32,790 bases of DNA from Planctomycetota bacterium. Its GTDB lineage: Bacteria; Planctomycetota; UBA1135; UBA2386. Both the position numbers and the translations under genes were made by a program. Below are positions 1 through 8,703 of the stretch, one piece after another. Position 1 is the stretch's first letter; each line of letters opens with the position of its first letter. The stretch lies in the NCBI GenBank assembly GCA_016795295.1, contig JAEUHP010000164.1, forward strand, positions 1 through 32,790, read 5' to 3'. The notes under the pieces are model-generated. The model worked only from the letters and a program-made list of their open reading frames with translations. It had not been told where the DNA came from and did not search any database.

Positions 1-849
1 CCGTCCGACATCACCAACATGGCCGTGTTCTGCGACTTCGAGAACGTGGCGCTCGGCGTGGCCGACGCCAAGTACTCCAAGTTCGACATCGGCAAGGTCC
101 TCGACCGCCTGCTGCTCAAGGGCAGCATCGTGGTCAAGAAGGCCTACTGCGACTGGGAACGCTACAAGAGCTGGAAGGGTGCCATGCATGAGGCCGCCTT
201 CGAACTGATCGAGATCCCCCACGTGCGCATGTCGGGCAAGAACTCGGCCGACATCCGCCTGGTGGTCGACGCCCTCGACTTCTGCCACACCAAGCCTCAC
301 GTCGACACCTTCGTCATCATCTCCGGTGACTCGGACTTCTCGCCCCTGGTCAGCAAGCTGCGCGAGAACGACAAAACCGTGATCGGCGTCGGCGTCAAGA
401 ACTCGACCTCGGACCTGCTGATCGCCAATTGCGACGAGTTCATCTTCTACGACGACTTGGTGCGCGAGAAGCCGGCCCGCAAAGCCGGCGGCGGGGGCGG
501 TGGCCGGCAGAAGGCCGCCGGCCGCGGCGGCAAAGCGGCCGAAGGTGCGCCGGCGCAGGCACCGCGGAGTGGCGGGAGCGGCGGCAACGACCGCACCGGC
601 GAAGCGATCGACCTGATCCTGGAGACCATCGAAGCCCTGGCGGGCGAACGCGGCGGCGAAGGCCGGGTCTGGGGCTCCATGGTCAAGCAGACCCTGCGGC
701 GCATGCGCCCGGGCTTCCACGAGAGCTACTACGGCTTCCGCTCGTTCAACGAACTGCTGGAAGAGGCCGAAGCGCGGCGGCTGGTGCTGCTGGAGCGCGA
801 CGAACGTTCGGGCGGCTACGTGGTGCGCCTGGGCGACGGCAACGACTGA
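1..849 (+). CDS. NYN-domain (LabA/DUF88-like) protein with C-terminal OST-HTH domain, probably 5'-partial
   Basis: The reading frame is open from base 1; the first ATG is at 19, but coding potential continues upstream of it (PSDITN in frame), so the true start probably lies outside the window. Numbering from that ATG (276 aa), residues 1-145 form a NYN/PIN-like nuclease domain. The acidic residues expected at the metal site are visible: D6 in FCDFEN, D78/D84 in SADIRLVVDAL, and D104/D106 in SGDSDF. A Gly/Ala/Lys-rich flexible linker follows (about 152-192). Residues 195-272 look like an OST-HTH/LOTUS winged helix, a proposed RNA-binding module. Families with this layout are thought to be RNases or RNA-binding regulators; the substrate here is unknown. 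A gap of 95 bases separates it from the transporter gene downstream, so co-transcription is possible but not shown. Confidence 0.85.
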   Translation, partial: PSDITNMAVFCDFENVALGVADAKYSKFDIGKVLDRLLLKGSIVVKKAYCDWERYKSWKGAMHEAAFELIEIPHVRMSGKNSADIRLVVDALDFCHTKPHVDTFVIISGDSDFSPLVSKLRENDKTVIGVGVKNSTSDLLIANCDEFIFYDDLVREKPARKAGGGGGGRQKAAGRGGKAAEGAPAQAPRSGGSGGNDRTGEAIDLILETIEALAGERGGEGRVWGSMVKQTLRRMRPGFHESYYGFRSFNELLEEAEARRLVLLERDERSGGYVVRLGDGND

Positions 850-944
850 CCGGACCGGCGACGGCACCGGCACCGCGGCCAGCGCACCGCGAAAATGTCC
901 GCTTCGCACTCGGGCGCAGCGCGACTCCCGGCCATCATGCCGCG

Positions 945-2450
945 ATGGTGCCATCGGCCGCAGCAACCGTAGATCCGCGCCTCCAGGCGATCCGCAACTT
1001 CGAGGGCAAGTACCCGAGGCAGCTCTGGTGGCTGTTCCTGTCGGAGATGTGGGAGCGCTTCTGCTTCTACGGCATGCGCGGGGTGTTGACCGTCTTCATG
1101 ACGGAGCGCCTGCTGATGAAGGACGATGAAGCCCAGCTGCGCTACGGCGCGATCCAGGCATTCATCTACGCCATGACCTTCGTCGGTGGCTACTTCGCCG
1201 ACCGGATCCTCGGCTTCCGGCGATCGATCGTCTGGGGCGGCCTGCTGATGGTGATCGGGAGCTTCACGATCGCCGCGTCACCAGAGAACCTGTTCTACAT
1301 CGGTACCAGCTTCACGATCGTGGGCACCGGCTTCTTCAAGCCGAACATCTCGGGTGTGGTGGGGATGCTCTACCACCAGGGCGACAAGCGCCGGGACGCC
1401 GGCTTCGCGCTCTTCTACTCAGGCATCAACGTCGGAGCGTTCCTCGGCGGCATCGCCTGCTTCGAACTGGGCGACGCGTACGGCTGGGAATGGGCGTTCG
1501 CGAGTGCCGGCATCGTGATGATCTTCGGCGTGGCCGTATTCGGCCTGACCAAGCACACCCTCGGGCCGTTGGGCTTCTCGCCATTCGTGCCCGAAGGCAC
1601 CGCCCCGACCCCGGCCGCCCGGAACAAGATTCTCGGCGTCTACGGGGGCTCGCTGCTGGCCATCCCGTGCATCCTGCTGCTGGTCACCAACCACGCCTAC
1701 ACCGACACCTTCATGTATGTCGTCGGGCCGCTGGCGCTGATCTGGTTCGCGATGGGCATGAAGGGCTGCACGCGCGAACAGGTGAACAAGCTGGTGGTAG
1801 CACTCGTGCTGATCACCTTCTCGGTGTTCTTCTGGGCCTTCTTCGAGCAGGCTGGCGGCTCGTTGTCGCTGGTGGCTCGCAACCACCTGCCGACCGAGAA
1901 GCTGGCCGGGATCACGATCACCCCGAATTCGGTGAACAACAGCTCCAACTCGCTGTTCGTGATCCTGCTGAGCCCGCTGCTCGGCCTCCTGTGGCTGCGC
2001 CTCGGGCGGCGGGAGCCGGGCATGGTGGTGAAGTTTGCCTTCGGCTTCTTCTTCATCGCGGCGGGGTTCTTCGTGTTCTCCAGGCTGAGCGACTACGCTG
2101 GCCCCAACGGGGTCTCGTCGCTGATGGTGTTCTCGTTCGCCTGGCTGTTGGCCACGATCGGCGAACTGTGCCTGTCGCCCATCGGCCTGTCGGCAATGAC
2201 CAAGCTGGCCCCGCAGCGCATGTTCGGGATCATCATGGGCCTGTGGTTCCTGGCCAGTGCCTACGGCCAGTATCTGGCCAGCCTGTTGGGCGCTGGCATG
2301 GCCAAGGTGCCGGAAACCGCCTCCCCGCTCGAACGCCTGCGCGGCTATACCGACGGCTACCAGCAGCTGGCGATCTACGCCCTGGTCTGCGGTGTGGTCC
2401 TGTTGCTGATCGCGCCCTGGGCGCGGCGACGGATCGGCGTCGAAGAATGA
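945..2450 (+). CDS. POT/PTR2-family proton-coupled oligopeptide transporter
   Basis: A 501-aa inner-membrane protein, the usual length for bacterial POT (MFS) transporters, which import di- and tripeptides with protons. The family signatures are present: ExxERF (E34, E37, R38, F39) followed by FYG at 41-43 in the first helix; the PTR2 motif GFFKPNISGVVG around 129-140; FYSGINVG at 157-164; and FFEQAGGSLSL in the helix-7 region, with its conserved Glu. About 12-14 hydrophobic segments span the protein. I chose ATG 945 because the conserved region starts about 18 residues after it; the open frame extends upstream to 429, but that part overlaps the previous gene and has no family similarity. No clear Shine-Dalgarno sequence is seen. 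The exact substrate (peptides or another nitrogen compound) cannot be read from sequence. Confidence 0.9.
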   Translation: MVPSAAATVDPRLQAIRNFEGKYPRQLWWLFLSEMWERFCFYGMRGVLTVFMTERLLMKDDEAQLRYGAIQAFIYAMTFVGGYFADRILGFRRSIVWGGLLMVIGSFTIAASPENLFYIGTSFTIVGTGFFKPNISGVVGMLYHQGDKRRDAGFALFYSGINVGAFLGGIACFELGDAYGWEWAFASAGIVMIFGVAVFGLTKHTLGPLGFSPFVPEGTAPTPAARNKILGVYGGSLLAIPCILLLVTNHAYTDTFMYVVGPLALIWFAMGMKGCTREQVNKLVVALVLITFSVFFWAFFEQAGGSLSLVARNHLPTEKLAGITITPNSVNNSSNSLFVILLSPLLGLLWLRLGRREPGMVVKFAFGFFFIAAGFFVFSRLSDYAGPNGVSSLMVFSFAWLLATIGELCLSPIGLSAMTKLAPQRMFGIIMGLWFLASAYGQYLASLLGAGMAKVPETASPLERLRGYTDGYQQLAIYALVCGVVLLLIAPWARRRIGVEE

Positions 2451-2570
2451 CCCGAGCGCGGGCCGCAGTCGGCCCGCCGGCGCAGCCGATACGAACCGGC
2501 CTCCTGCGTGGCGCCAGCCCGCGGCACCGGTTACAACACCTCGCTTCGCCCGACTGCCCCGCCGCCCCGC

Positions 2571-3533
2571 ATGCCATTGCCCGAGCCCTGCCTGTTCGAA
2601 CGCCGCATCCTGCCCAAGGTCTGGGGTGGGCGGAACCTCGAACCGGTGCTGGGCATCGCCCTGCCGCCCGGGGAGCCGATCGGCGAGACCTGGGAACTCT
2701 TCGATCGCCCCGAGGGTTCGAGCCGGGTGCGGGGCAAGGACACGACCCTGGCCGAGCTGCTCGCGAGCCATGGCGAACGGGTACTCGGCCGCGGCGTGGC
2801 CACCGGCCATGGCGGGCGCTTCCCGCTGCTGCTGAAGTTCCTCGACACGCAGGAAGCCCTGTCGCTGCAGGTGCACCCCGACGACGCCCAGGCGGCGGCA
2901 GCGGCCGATTCGGGCAAGAACGAAGCGCTGGTGGTGCTGCACGCGGGCCCGCGGGCGCGCATCGTCTATGGCGTGCGCCGAGGCGTCGGCACCGCCGACT
3001 TCGCCCGCTGCGGCGATGCCCCGGAGGTCGCCGACTTGGTGCACAGTTTCCGGCCCGAAGTCGGCGACTGTGTGTTCGTGCCCGCGGGCACGGTGCACGC
3101 CACCGGCCCGGACGTGGTCGCCTTCGAGATCCAGCAGAACAGCGACCTGACCTACCGGCTGCACGACTGGGGCCGCGGCCGACCGGTGCACGTGCAGCAC
3201 GCGCTCGAAGTGCTGCGGACCGGCCCCGGCCACGCGCCGGGCACCCGTCCGGTCGCGGCTCCCGTGCCCAGCGCGGACGGCGGCGTCGAACTGATCGCCA
3301 CCCCCTGGTTTCGCGTGCATCGCCACCGCCTCACCCAACCCAAGCAGCTGCCGACCCACGGGCGCTTCCTCACCGTGACCGTGCTCGGTGGAGCTGGCAG
3401 CCTCGCTTGGCCGGGCGGCACCCTGCCGCTGGGCCGCGCCGACACCGCCCTGGTGCCCGCCTGCACACCGACCGTGACCCTGACTCCGCGCGCCGACCTC
3501 GATCTCGTGGTCTGCTCGCCAGGAACATCCTGA
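2571..3533 (+). CDS. manA: Mannose-6-phosphate isomerase, class I (zinc cupin)
   Basis: A 320-aa protein of the short type I phosphomannose isomerase class, which interconverts mannose 6-phosphate and fructose 6-phosphate and supplies mannose units for glycans. Zinc-site motifs are in place: LQVHPDD at 99-105 (Q100, H102), GKNEA at 115-119 (E118) and VHATG at 175-179 (H176). They are followed by the diagnostic IQQNSDLTYRLHDWGR at 187-202, whose Arg is part of the active site. The frame has a GTG at 2508, but ATG 2571 puts the conserved LFERRILPKVWGGRNL near residue 8, as in homologues, so I prefer it. The stop codon overlaps the next start by one base (TGATG), indicating translational coupling with the pseudouridine synthase gene. 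Mannose metabolism fits the glycosyltransferases elsewhere in the window, but no direct link is shown. Confidence 0.9.
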   Translation: MPLPEPCLFERRILPKVWGGRNLEPVLGIALPPGEPIGETWELFDRPEGSSRVRGKDTTLAELLASHGERVLGRGVATGHGGRFPLLLKFLDTQEALSLQVHPDDAQAAAAADSGKNEALVVLHAGPRARIVYGVRRGVGTADFARCGDAPEVADLVHSFRPEVGDCVFVPAGTVHATGPDVVAFEIQQNSDLTYRLHDWGRGRPVHVQHALEVLRTGPGHAPGTRPVAAPVPSADGGVELIATPWFRVHRHRLTQPKQLPTHGRFLTVTVLGGAGSLAWPGGTLPLGRADTALVPACTPTVTLTPRADLDLVVCSPGTS

Positions 3534-4567
3534 TGGCCAAACGACATGAAGATCGCCGCCGCGGCGAACGGTTCGCGCGCGGCTCCGGTGGCACTGGCAA
3601 CTCTGGTGGCACGGGTGGCCCGCAGCGCAAGGCCCAGGGCCCCCGCCGCAGCGGCCCAAGCTCCAGCAACCGCAGCGCTCCGGGGCGCCCCTCGACCCCG
3701 CGTCCCGGCCAACGCCCGGTGCGCACCAGCAAGCGCCGCGCCGAGGGCCTGAAGGTCACCCCGACCACCCGCCCTGGCACCGGCGTGGGCGACGGCAAGG
3801 TGCGCCTCAACCACTTCCTGGCCATGGCCGGGGTCTGCAGCCGCCGCGCGGCCGACGGCCTGATCGCCGGGGGCCGCGTGGAGGTCAACGGCGAACTGGT
3901 GCGCGAACTCGGCGTGCGCGTCGATCCGCAGCACGACGACGTACGCTGCGACGGCAGCCGCGTGCAGCCGGAGAAGCCCGTCTACGTGCTGCTCAACAAG
4001 CCTGCCGGGGTGGTGTGCACCAACGCCCGCCACGAGCAGAAGCAGCGCGTGATCGATCTGCTGCCGACGGTGCGCGGCCGCCTGTTCACGGTCGGGCGCC
4101 TCGACGCAGACAGCGAAGGGCTGCTCCTGGTCACCAACGACGGCAACTTCGCGCTGGAGATGACCCACCCACGCTACGGCGTGCCGAAGCTCTACGCCGT
4201 GCTGGTGCGCGGCCACCTGACCCAGGAGCATCTGCAGAAGGCGCGCGGCGGGGTGTGGCTCGCCGAAGGTCCGACCGCGGGCATGGACGTGCACGTCGAA
4301 CGCAGCGGCCGCGACCGCACCTACCTGAAGGTCACCCTGCGCGAGGGCAAGAACCGCGAGATCCGCCGCGTGTTCGCCAAACTCGGCTACCCCGTGGAGA
4401 CCCTGAAGCGCATCCGCATCGGCGACCTCAACCTGCACCGCCTGAGCGTCGGCGAGTGGCGGTTCTTGCAGGCCCACGAAGTGACGCGCCTGCGCGAAGT
4501 CGCGCGCGGCGCCGACGCGCCGCTGCGCGACGACGGCCCCAGCAACCAGGATCTCGGAGAGAACTGA
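3533..4567 (+). CDS. S4-domain rRNA pseudouridine synthase (RsuA/RluB/RluE/RluF family)
   Basis: 344 aa. Residues 1-87 are a low-complexity, Arg/Gly/Ser/Pro-rich basic extension without a recognisable domain. An S4 RNA-binding domain follows (about 88-150; VRLNHFLAMAGVCSRRAAD). The catalytic domain carries the GRLDADSEGLLLVTNDG signature with the catalytic Asp at 191. Downstream, LREGKNREIRR and the hydrophobic strand after it are also typical. The family isomerises uridine to pseudouridine in ribosomal RNA; the domain order and sequence are RluB-like (23S rRNA), but RsuA/RluE/RluF cannot be excluded. An AGGAA sequence at 3521-3525 is a plausible ribosome binding site seven bases before the ATG. 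The start overlaps the manA stop by one base, and the end overlaps the next start in the same way. Basic tails of this type probably help RNA binding (inference). Confidence 0.88.
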   Translation: MAKRHEDRRRGERFARGSGGTGNSGGTGGPQRKAQGPRRSGPSSSNRSAPGRPSTPRPGQRPVRTSKRRAEGLKVTPTTRPGTGVGDGKVRLNHFLAMAGVCSRRAADGLIAGGRVEVNGELVRELGVRVDPQHDDVRCDGSRVQPEKPVYVLLNKPAGVVCTNARHEQKQRVIDLLPTVRGRLFTVGRLDADSEGLLLVTNDGNFALEMTHPRYGVPKLYAVLVRGHLTQEHLQKARGGVWLAEGPTAGMDVHVERSGRDRTYLKVTLREGKNREIRRVFAKLGYPVETLKRIRIGDLNLHRLSVGEWRFLQAHEVTRLREVARGADAPLRDDGPSNQDLGEN

Positions 4568-6003
4568 TGGAACCCACCATGCTGCCACCCGTCGAGGTGG
4601 TCGAACTGGAGAACGGCTTCCGGGCACTGCTGGTCGAACGCGGACCGCTGCCGGTGGTCGCGTCGCTGTTGTGGTACCGGGTCGGCGCCCGCGACGAACG
4701 CACCGGCGAGACCGGCGTGTCGCACTTCCTCGAACACATGATGTTCAAGGGCACCACGCGGTTCCCGAAGGGGCAGATCGACCTGCTGACCAGCAAGATG
4801 GGCGGCAGCAACAACGCCTTCACCGACAACGACAGCACCGCCTACTACTTCGCCATGGCGGCCGATCGCTGGGAGACGGCGCTGGAGATCGAAGCCAGCC
4901 GCATGCGCGAGTGCCTGCTCGACCCGCACGAGTTCGCGGCCGAGAAAAACGTGGTGCTCGAAGAGCTGGCGATGGGCGAAGACGACCCGTGGCGCCCGCT
5001 CTACCAGGCCACCGAGAGCCTGATGTTCCAGGTGCATCCCTACCACCATCCGGTGATCGGCTACCGCCAGGACCTCGAACGGCTGTCGGCGCAGCAGATG
5101 CGCGACTACTACCAGCGCCACTACGGGCCGAACCGTGCGTTCCTGGTGGTGGTCGGCGCGATCGACCGCGCCCGCGCGGCGGCGCGCATCCGCGAACTGT
5201 TCGGCCCCCTGCCGAAGGCCGAGCCGCGCGGCGAACCGCTCGCCGAACCTGCCCCCAGCGGCGAACGGCGCGCCGAGCTGCGCACCCCGCACAGCGTGGT
5301 GCGGCTGTGCATCGGCTTCCCGACCTGCCGCATGGGCGAACGCGACGACTACGCGCTCGACGTGCTGTCGCACCACCTCGGCAACAGCAAGAACAGCCGG
5401 CTGTATCGGCGCCTCGTGCTGCGCGACGAGCTGGTCACCGACGTCAGCGTGCTCAACGAAACGCGCCAGGAGCCGGGTTCGCTGTTCGTGCTGTGCGAAC
5501 TGCGCGACGGCGCCGAGCCGGCACGGGTCGAACGCGCGGTGCGCGAGGAGATCGCGGCACTGATCGACGAAGGCGTGGGCAAGAAGGACCTCGAACGGAT
5601 CCGCACACAGATCCGCGCCTCGTTCCTGTTCCAGGACGAAGCGGTGCTGGACCTGGCGATGAAGCTGGCGCGTTTCGAGGCCGGCACGCCGGGGGGATAC
5701 CGCACCCTGGAAACGGTGCTGCCGACCTACGACTCGCTCACCGGCAAGGAGCTGCGCGCGGTCGCGGCGAAGTACTTCGATTTCCATCGCGCCGCGGTGG
5801 TCTGGGCACTGCCCGGGCGCCCCGAGCCGGCCGCCAAGCCGCCGCGCGTGGCCAAAGCCGCGCCGGCGCGCCCACCGGCGCGCGGCCACCAGACCAAACC
5901 CGACACCAAGGCCCCGGCCAAGGCGGCCGAACGAGCCAAACGCCAAGGCAAACACCGAGCGAAAGGCCGTGCCAGCTCGCCAGCCAAAGGGAAGCGCGCA
6001 TGA
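4567..6003 (+). CDS. M16-family zinc metallopeptidase, catalytic subunit, with Lys/Ala/Pro-rich tail
   Basis: 478 aa. The inverted zincin motif HxxEH is intact (H53-F-L-E-H57), with the third ligand Glu expected in VVLEEL at 129-134. The N-terminal half is the M16 peptidase domain, and the C-terminal half (about 180-410) is the M16 C-domain with the conserved Arg/Tyr segment NSRLYRRLV. Residues 418-478 form an unusual Lys/Ala/Arg/Pro-rich tail not needed for the fold. No signal peptide is visible, so the enzyme is probably cytoplasmic unless exported by another route. GGAGAG at 4556-4561 is a good ribosome binding site five bases before the ATG. The gene overlaps both neighbours; the next gene encodes an M16 protein without the zinc motif, and such pairs are known to form active/inactive heterodimers. 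The substrate is unknown; unfolded peptides are typical for the family. Confidence 0.9.
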   Translation: MEPTMLPPVEVVELENGFRALLVERGPLPVVASLLWYRVGARDERTGETGVSHFLEHMMFKGTTRFPKGQIDLLTSKMGGSNNAFTDNDSTAYYFAMAADRWETALEIEASRMRECLLDPHEFAAEKNVVLEELAMGEDDPWRPLYQATESLMFQVHPYHHPVIGYRQDLERLSAQQMRDYYQRHYGPNRAFLVVVGAIDRARAAARIRELFGPLPKAEPRGEPLAEPAPSGERRAELRTPHSVVRLCIGFPTCRMGERDDYALDVLSHHLGNSKNSRLYRRLVLRDELVTDVSVLNETRQEPGSLFVLCELRDGAEPARVERAVREEIAALIDEGVGKKDLERIRTQIRASFLFQDEAVLDLAMKLARFEAGTPGGYRTLETVLPTYDSLTGKELRAVAAKYFDFHRAAVVWALPGRPEPAAKPPRVAKAAPARPPARGHQTKPDTKAPAKAAERAKRQGKHRAKGRASSPAKGKRA

Positions 6004-7250
6004 ACGACACCATCCGCCTGAACATCGGCGAGCGTGAGCTGCCATCCGGCCTGACGCTGCTCGCCGTGCAGAATCCGGGGGTGCCGACGTTCGCCGCCGT
6101 GGTGTCCCTGGAGATCCGCGCCGGCGCCGAACCGGACGACCGCGGCGGGCTGGCGAATCTGGTCGGCGAATGCCTGGACGAAGGCACCCGCCACTACGAC
6201 GCCCTCGAACTCGCCACCGCCGCCGAACGGCTGGGCGCGGCGCTCGAAGGCAACCACCGGGGTGGTGTGGTGATGTGCCCAGCCACCTCGCAGAAGGAGG
6301 CGCTCGGCCTGCTGCGCGAGATGGTGCTCGACGCCGAGTTCCCCGGCCGCGAGGTGCGGCGCGTGCAGGCCGAGATCCTGACCGAGATCCAGGCGGAGGC
6401 CGACGACCCGCGCAGCGTGGCCGTCAAACGCTTCCGCAAGGAGATCTACGGCGACCACCCGCTCGGCCGCCCCGGCAACGGCACGGCCAAGAGTGTGGCC
6501 AAGCTCAAGCCCAAGGACTTGCGCGAGTTCCATGCCACCTGGTTCCGCCCGCAAGGCGGCTACGTGGCCGTGGCCGGCCCCGACGAACCAGAGCGCAGCC
6601 TCGACCGCCTGGAGAAGGTGTTCGGCAGCTTCCGCGGCAAGCCACCGAAGCACCCCGTGCTGCCCGACGTCGAACTGGCGAGCGGCCCGCGCGACGCCCA
6701 CGTGCCGATGCCGCGCGAGCAGGTCCACGTCTACCTCGGCCACCTGGGCATCCGGCGCACCCACCCCGACTTCTACGTGCTGTCGGTGATGGACCACATC
6801 CTGGGCACCGGACCAGGCTTCACCTCGCGCTGCTCGCGCAAGCTGCGCGACGAACAGGGCCTGTGCTACGCCGTGTCGGCGGGCATCACACCGAGTGCCG
6901 GCGAAGAGCCGGGCACCTTCACCGCCTACATCGGCACCTCGCCCGCCCACCGCCAACGCGCGATCGACGGCTTCCTGGACGAGATCCGCCGCATCCGCAC
7001 CGAAGCACCCTCGCTCCAGGAAGTGCGGGACGTGCAGGACTACCTGACCGGCAGCTTCGTGTTCGCCCTCGAACGCAACAGCAACCTCGCCGCCTACGCG
7101 ATCCGCGCGCGGCGCTTCGGCCTCGGTTTCGACTTCCTGCACCGGTATCCCGGCCTGGTCCGCGCCATCACGCCCGAGCAGGTCCGCGAAGCGGCCGAAC
7201 GACATCTGCATCCCGACCGGCTGGCCGTGGTCAGCGCCGGCGCTTCTTGA
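6000..7250 (+). CDS. M16-family peptidase-like protein, inactive partner subunit
   Basis: 416 aa with both M16 halves but without the zinc site: the HxxEH segment of the upstream protein aligns with N53-L-V-G56-E57, so both His and the catalytic Glu are replaced. The C-terminal half keeps the substrate-binding Arg/Tyr region (TSRCSRKLRDEQGLCY), which in M16 heterodimers is supplied by the non-catalytic subunit. This is the arrangement known from two-gene M16 systems in bacteria and from mitochondrial processing peptidase alpha/beta. I infer that it forms a complex with the product of the preceding gene. The ATG overlaps the upstream stop by four bases (ATGA), with an AGGGAAG-like ribosome binding site at about 5988-5994 inside the upstream Lys-rich tail. 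No signal peptide is visible. Confidence 0.9.
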   Translation: MNDTIRLNIGERELPSGLTLLAVQNPGVPTFAAVVSLEIRAGAEPDDRGGLANLVGECLDEGTRHYDALELATAAERLGAALEGNHRGGVVMCPATSQKEALGLLREMVLDAEFPGREVRRVQAEILTEIQAEADDPRSVAVKRFRKEIYGDHPLGRPGNGTAKSVAKLKPKDLREFHATWFRPQGGYVAVAGPDEPERSLDRLEKVFGSFRGKPPKHPVLPDVELASGPRDAHVPMPREQVHVYLGHLGIRRTHPDFYVLSVMDHILGTGPGFTSRCSRKLRDEQGLCYAVSAGITPSAGEEPGTFTAYIGTSPAHRQRAIDGFLDEIRRIRTEAPSLQEVRDVQDYLTGSFVFALERNSNLAAYAIRARRFGLGFDFLHRYPGLVRAITPEQVREAAERHLHPDRLAVVSAGAS

Positions 7251-7263
7251 GCCAGCCCACGCC

Positions 7264-8070
7264 ATGAGCAAAGCCCCCTCGCTCGCCGAAGTCCTCGACC
7301 TGCTGCACGAGATCGCGCCGCTGGAGCTGGCGGCCGACTGGGACAACACCGGGCTGCTGCTCGAGCCCAAGCGCCGCCGAGGCCCGGTGCGCCGCGCGTT
7401 GCTGGCCGTGGACCTGACCGAAGCCGTGGTTGCCGAAGCCGTGGCTTGGTCCGCCGACCTGCTGGTCACCTACCACCCACCGATCTTCCACGGCCAGAAG
7501 CGCCTCCGCAGCGACGACGGCCGCCAGCGGGTCCTGCTCGCGGCCATTGCCGCGGGTTGCGCGGTCTACTCGCCGCACACCGCGCTCGACGCCGCACCCT
7601 CGGGCCTCGCCGAGTGGCTGGCGGAAGGCGTGCTGGCCGGCGCCGAGCCGGACGACATCCGGCCCTGCGGCGAAGGCGAGTTCGGCCGCTGGGTGAAGCT
7701 GCCGCGTGCGGTGCCGTTCGCCGAACTGCTGCGGCGGGTGGCACGCCGCCTGCGCCGCAGCGACTTCGCCGTGGCACGCGGCACCGGCGTCGGCAACAGC
7801 GTGCGCACCGTGGCGGTGGCCGCAGGCGCCGGAGCCGGGGTGCTGCGGGGCTGCCGGGCCGATGTCTGGATCACCGGCGAACTACCCCACCACGACGTGC
7901 TGGCCGCGGTTGCGGACGGCACGTCGGTGGTGCTGGCGGGACACAGCCACACCGAGCGGCCCTACCTGCCGGTGCTCGGGCGGCGCCTGACGGCGGCGTT
8001 CGGCAAGGCACTCGCGGTGCGCGTGAGCCGGGCCGACCGCGATCCGCTGGCCATCGTGCGCACCCGCTGA
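7264..8070 (+). CDS. Nif3-like dinuclear metal-centre protein (GTP cyclohydrolase 1 type 2 homologue)
   Basis: 268 aa, the short single-module Nif3/YbgI length. Motifs seen in order: WDNTGLL (26-32), TYHPPIF (69-75), PHTALD (104-109), TGELPHHD (204-211) and GHSHTE (226-231). The expected metal ligands H71, D109, H227 and E231 are present. The first of the two adjacent His residues found in E. coli YbgI is Tyr here (Y70), as I recall from eukaryotic NIF3L1-type sequences. Proteins of this family are toroidal hexamers with two metal ions per subunit; some are annotated as GTP cyclohydrolase, but the cellular role is unsettled. The gene starts 13 bases after the M16 pair and is likely the last gene of that operon; the next gene is convergent, with only 13 bases between stops. 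Confidence 0.9.
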   Translation: MSKAPSLAEVLDLLHEIAPLELAADWDNTGLLLEPKRRRGPVRRALLAVDLTEAVVAEAVAWSADLLVTYHPPIFHGQKRLRSDDGRQRVLLAAIAAGCAVYSPHTALDAAPSGLAEWLAEGVLAGAEPDDIRPCGEGEFGRWVKLPRAVPFAELLRRVARRLRRSDFAVARGTGVGNSVRTVAVAAGAGAGVLRGCRADVWITGELPHHDVLAAVADGTSVVLAGHSHTERPYLPVLGRRLTAAFGKALAVRVSRADRDPLAIVRTR

Positions 8071-8083
8071 GCGGGGCGCGCGC

Positions 8084-8677
8084 TCAGTTGCCCGACTCGG
8101 CCGGCATGACCGGGCTCATCGACCAGGTGAAATTGTTCGCCACGGTGGCCTGGACGGTGCCCTGGGCATCGCCCGCGTAGATGCGCGGCCAGCGCACCAT
8201 CAGCGCTTGGCCTGGTTGCTGCGGCACGGCGCAGGTCACTTTGACGCCGGACACGCGCGACTTGCCGCGGATCCACACGGCTTCGCCGCCGGCCATGCCA
8301 CCGGTCGAGCCGGTCACCCAGTGGGTGCCTTCGAACATGCCCTGGTCGACGGTGCCGGGCATCTTCGGCACCACGCAGGTGTTGTTCTTGCGCAGCGCGC
8401 GTGCGTCGACCGTGACCCGCGCCACTTGGTCGCCCCACATGCCCTCGAGATCGGCGATCGGCACCAACAGGCCGTTGTCGCCGTCGTTGGCGAGGTCGAA
8501 GACCACGACGAAGTTGCTCCGCCCGGTGTCGACCTTGGTGGCGAGCACTTGCAGGCCGCACGGATCGGTGGCGGCGACCCCACCGACCGGCAGCTTGTAG
8601 GACGGACCGCTACGGCAGCCGGAGGCCAGGGCGACCGTCAGCAGCGCAGACAGAGAGAGACACTTGTGGCATTGCAT
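8084..8677 (-). CDS. Small putative lipoprotein
   Basis: 197 aa. The N-terminus has a hydrophobic stretch ending in the lipobox LASGC with Cys21 as the lipidation site, so the protein is predicted to be an exported lipoprotein. The frame is open far upstream (to 9238), but that part overlaps the transglutaminase-like gene in another frame; ATG 8677 places the signal peptide correctly and is preceded by AAGGA about a dozen bases upstream. The mature part is predicted to be beta-rich and has two or three further Cys; I do not recognise a named domain (phrases such as NFVVVFDLANDGDNGLLVP resemble extracellular Ig-like or uncharacterised secreted domains). It starts 26 bases after the transglutaminase-like gene on the same strand and is probably co-transcribed with it. 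Confidence 0.75.
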   Translation of the reverse strand: MQCHKCLSLSALLTVALASGCRSGPSYKLPVGGVAATDPCGLQVLATKVDTGRSNFVVVFDLANDGDNGLLVPIADLEGMWGDQVARVTVDARALRKNNTCVVPKMPGTVDQGMFEGTHWVTGSTGGMAGGEAVWIRGKSRVSGVKVTCAVPQQPGQALMVRWPRIYAGDAQGTVQATVANNFTWSMSPVMPAESGN

Positions 8678-8703
8678 GGGAGTTTGTCCTTGGCGTGTGG
8701 GGC

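Noticed and set aside
1419..3659. 746-residue open frame on the minus strand opposite the transporter and manA
   Set aside because: Gln/His/Gly-rich shadow of two confidently identified genes.
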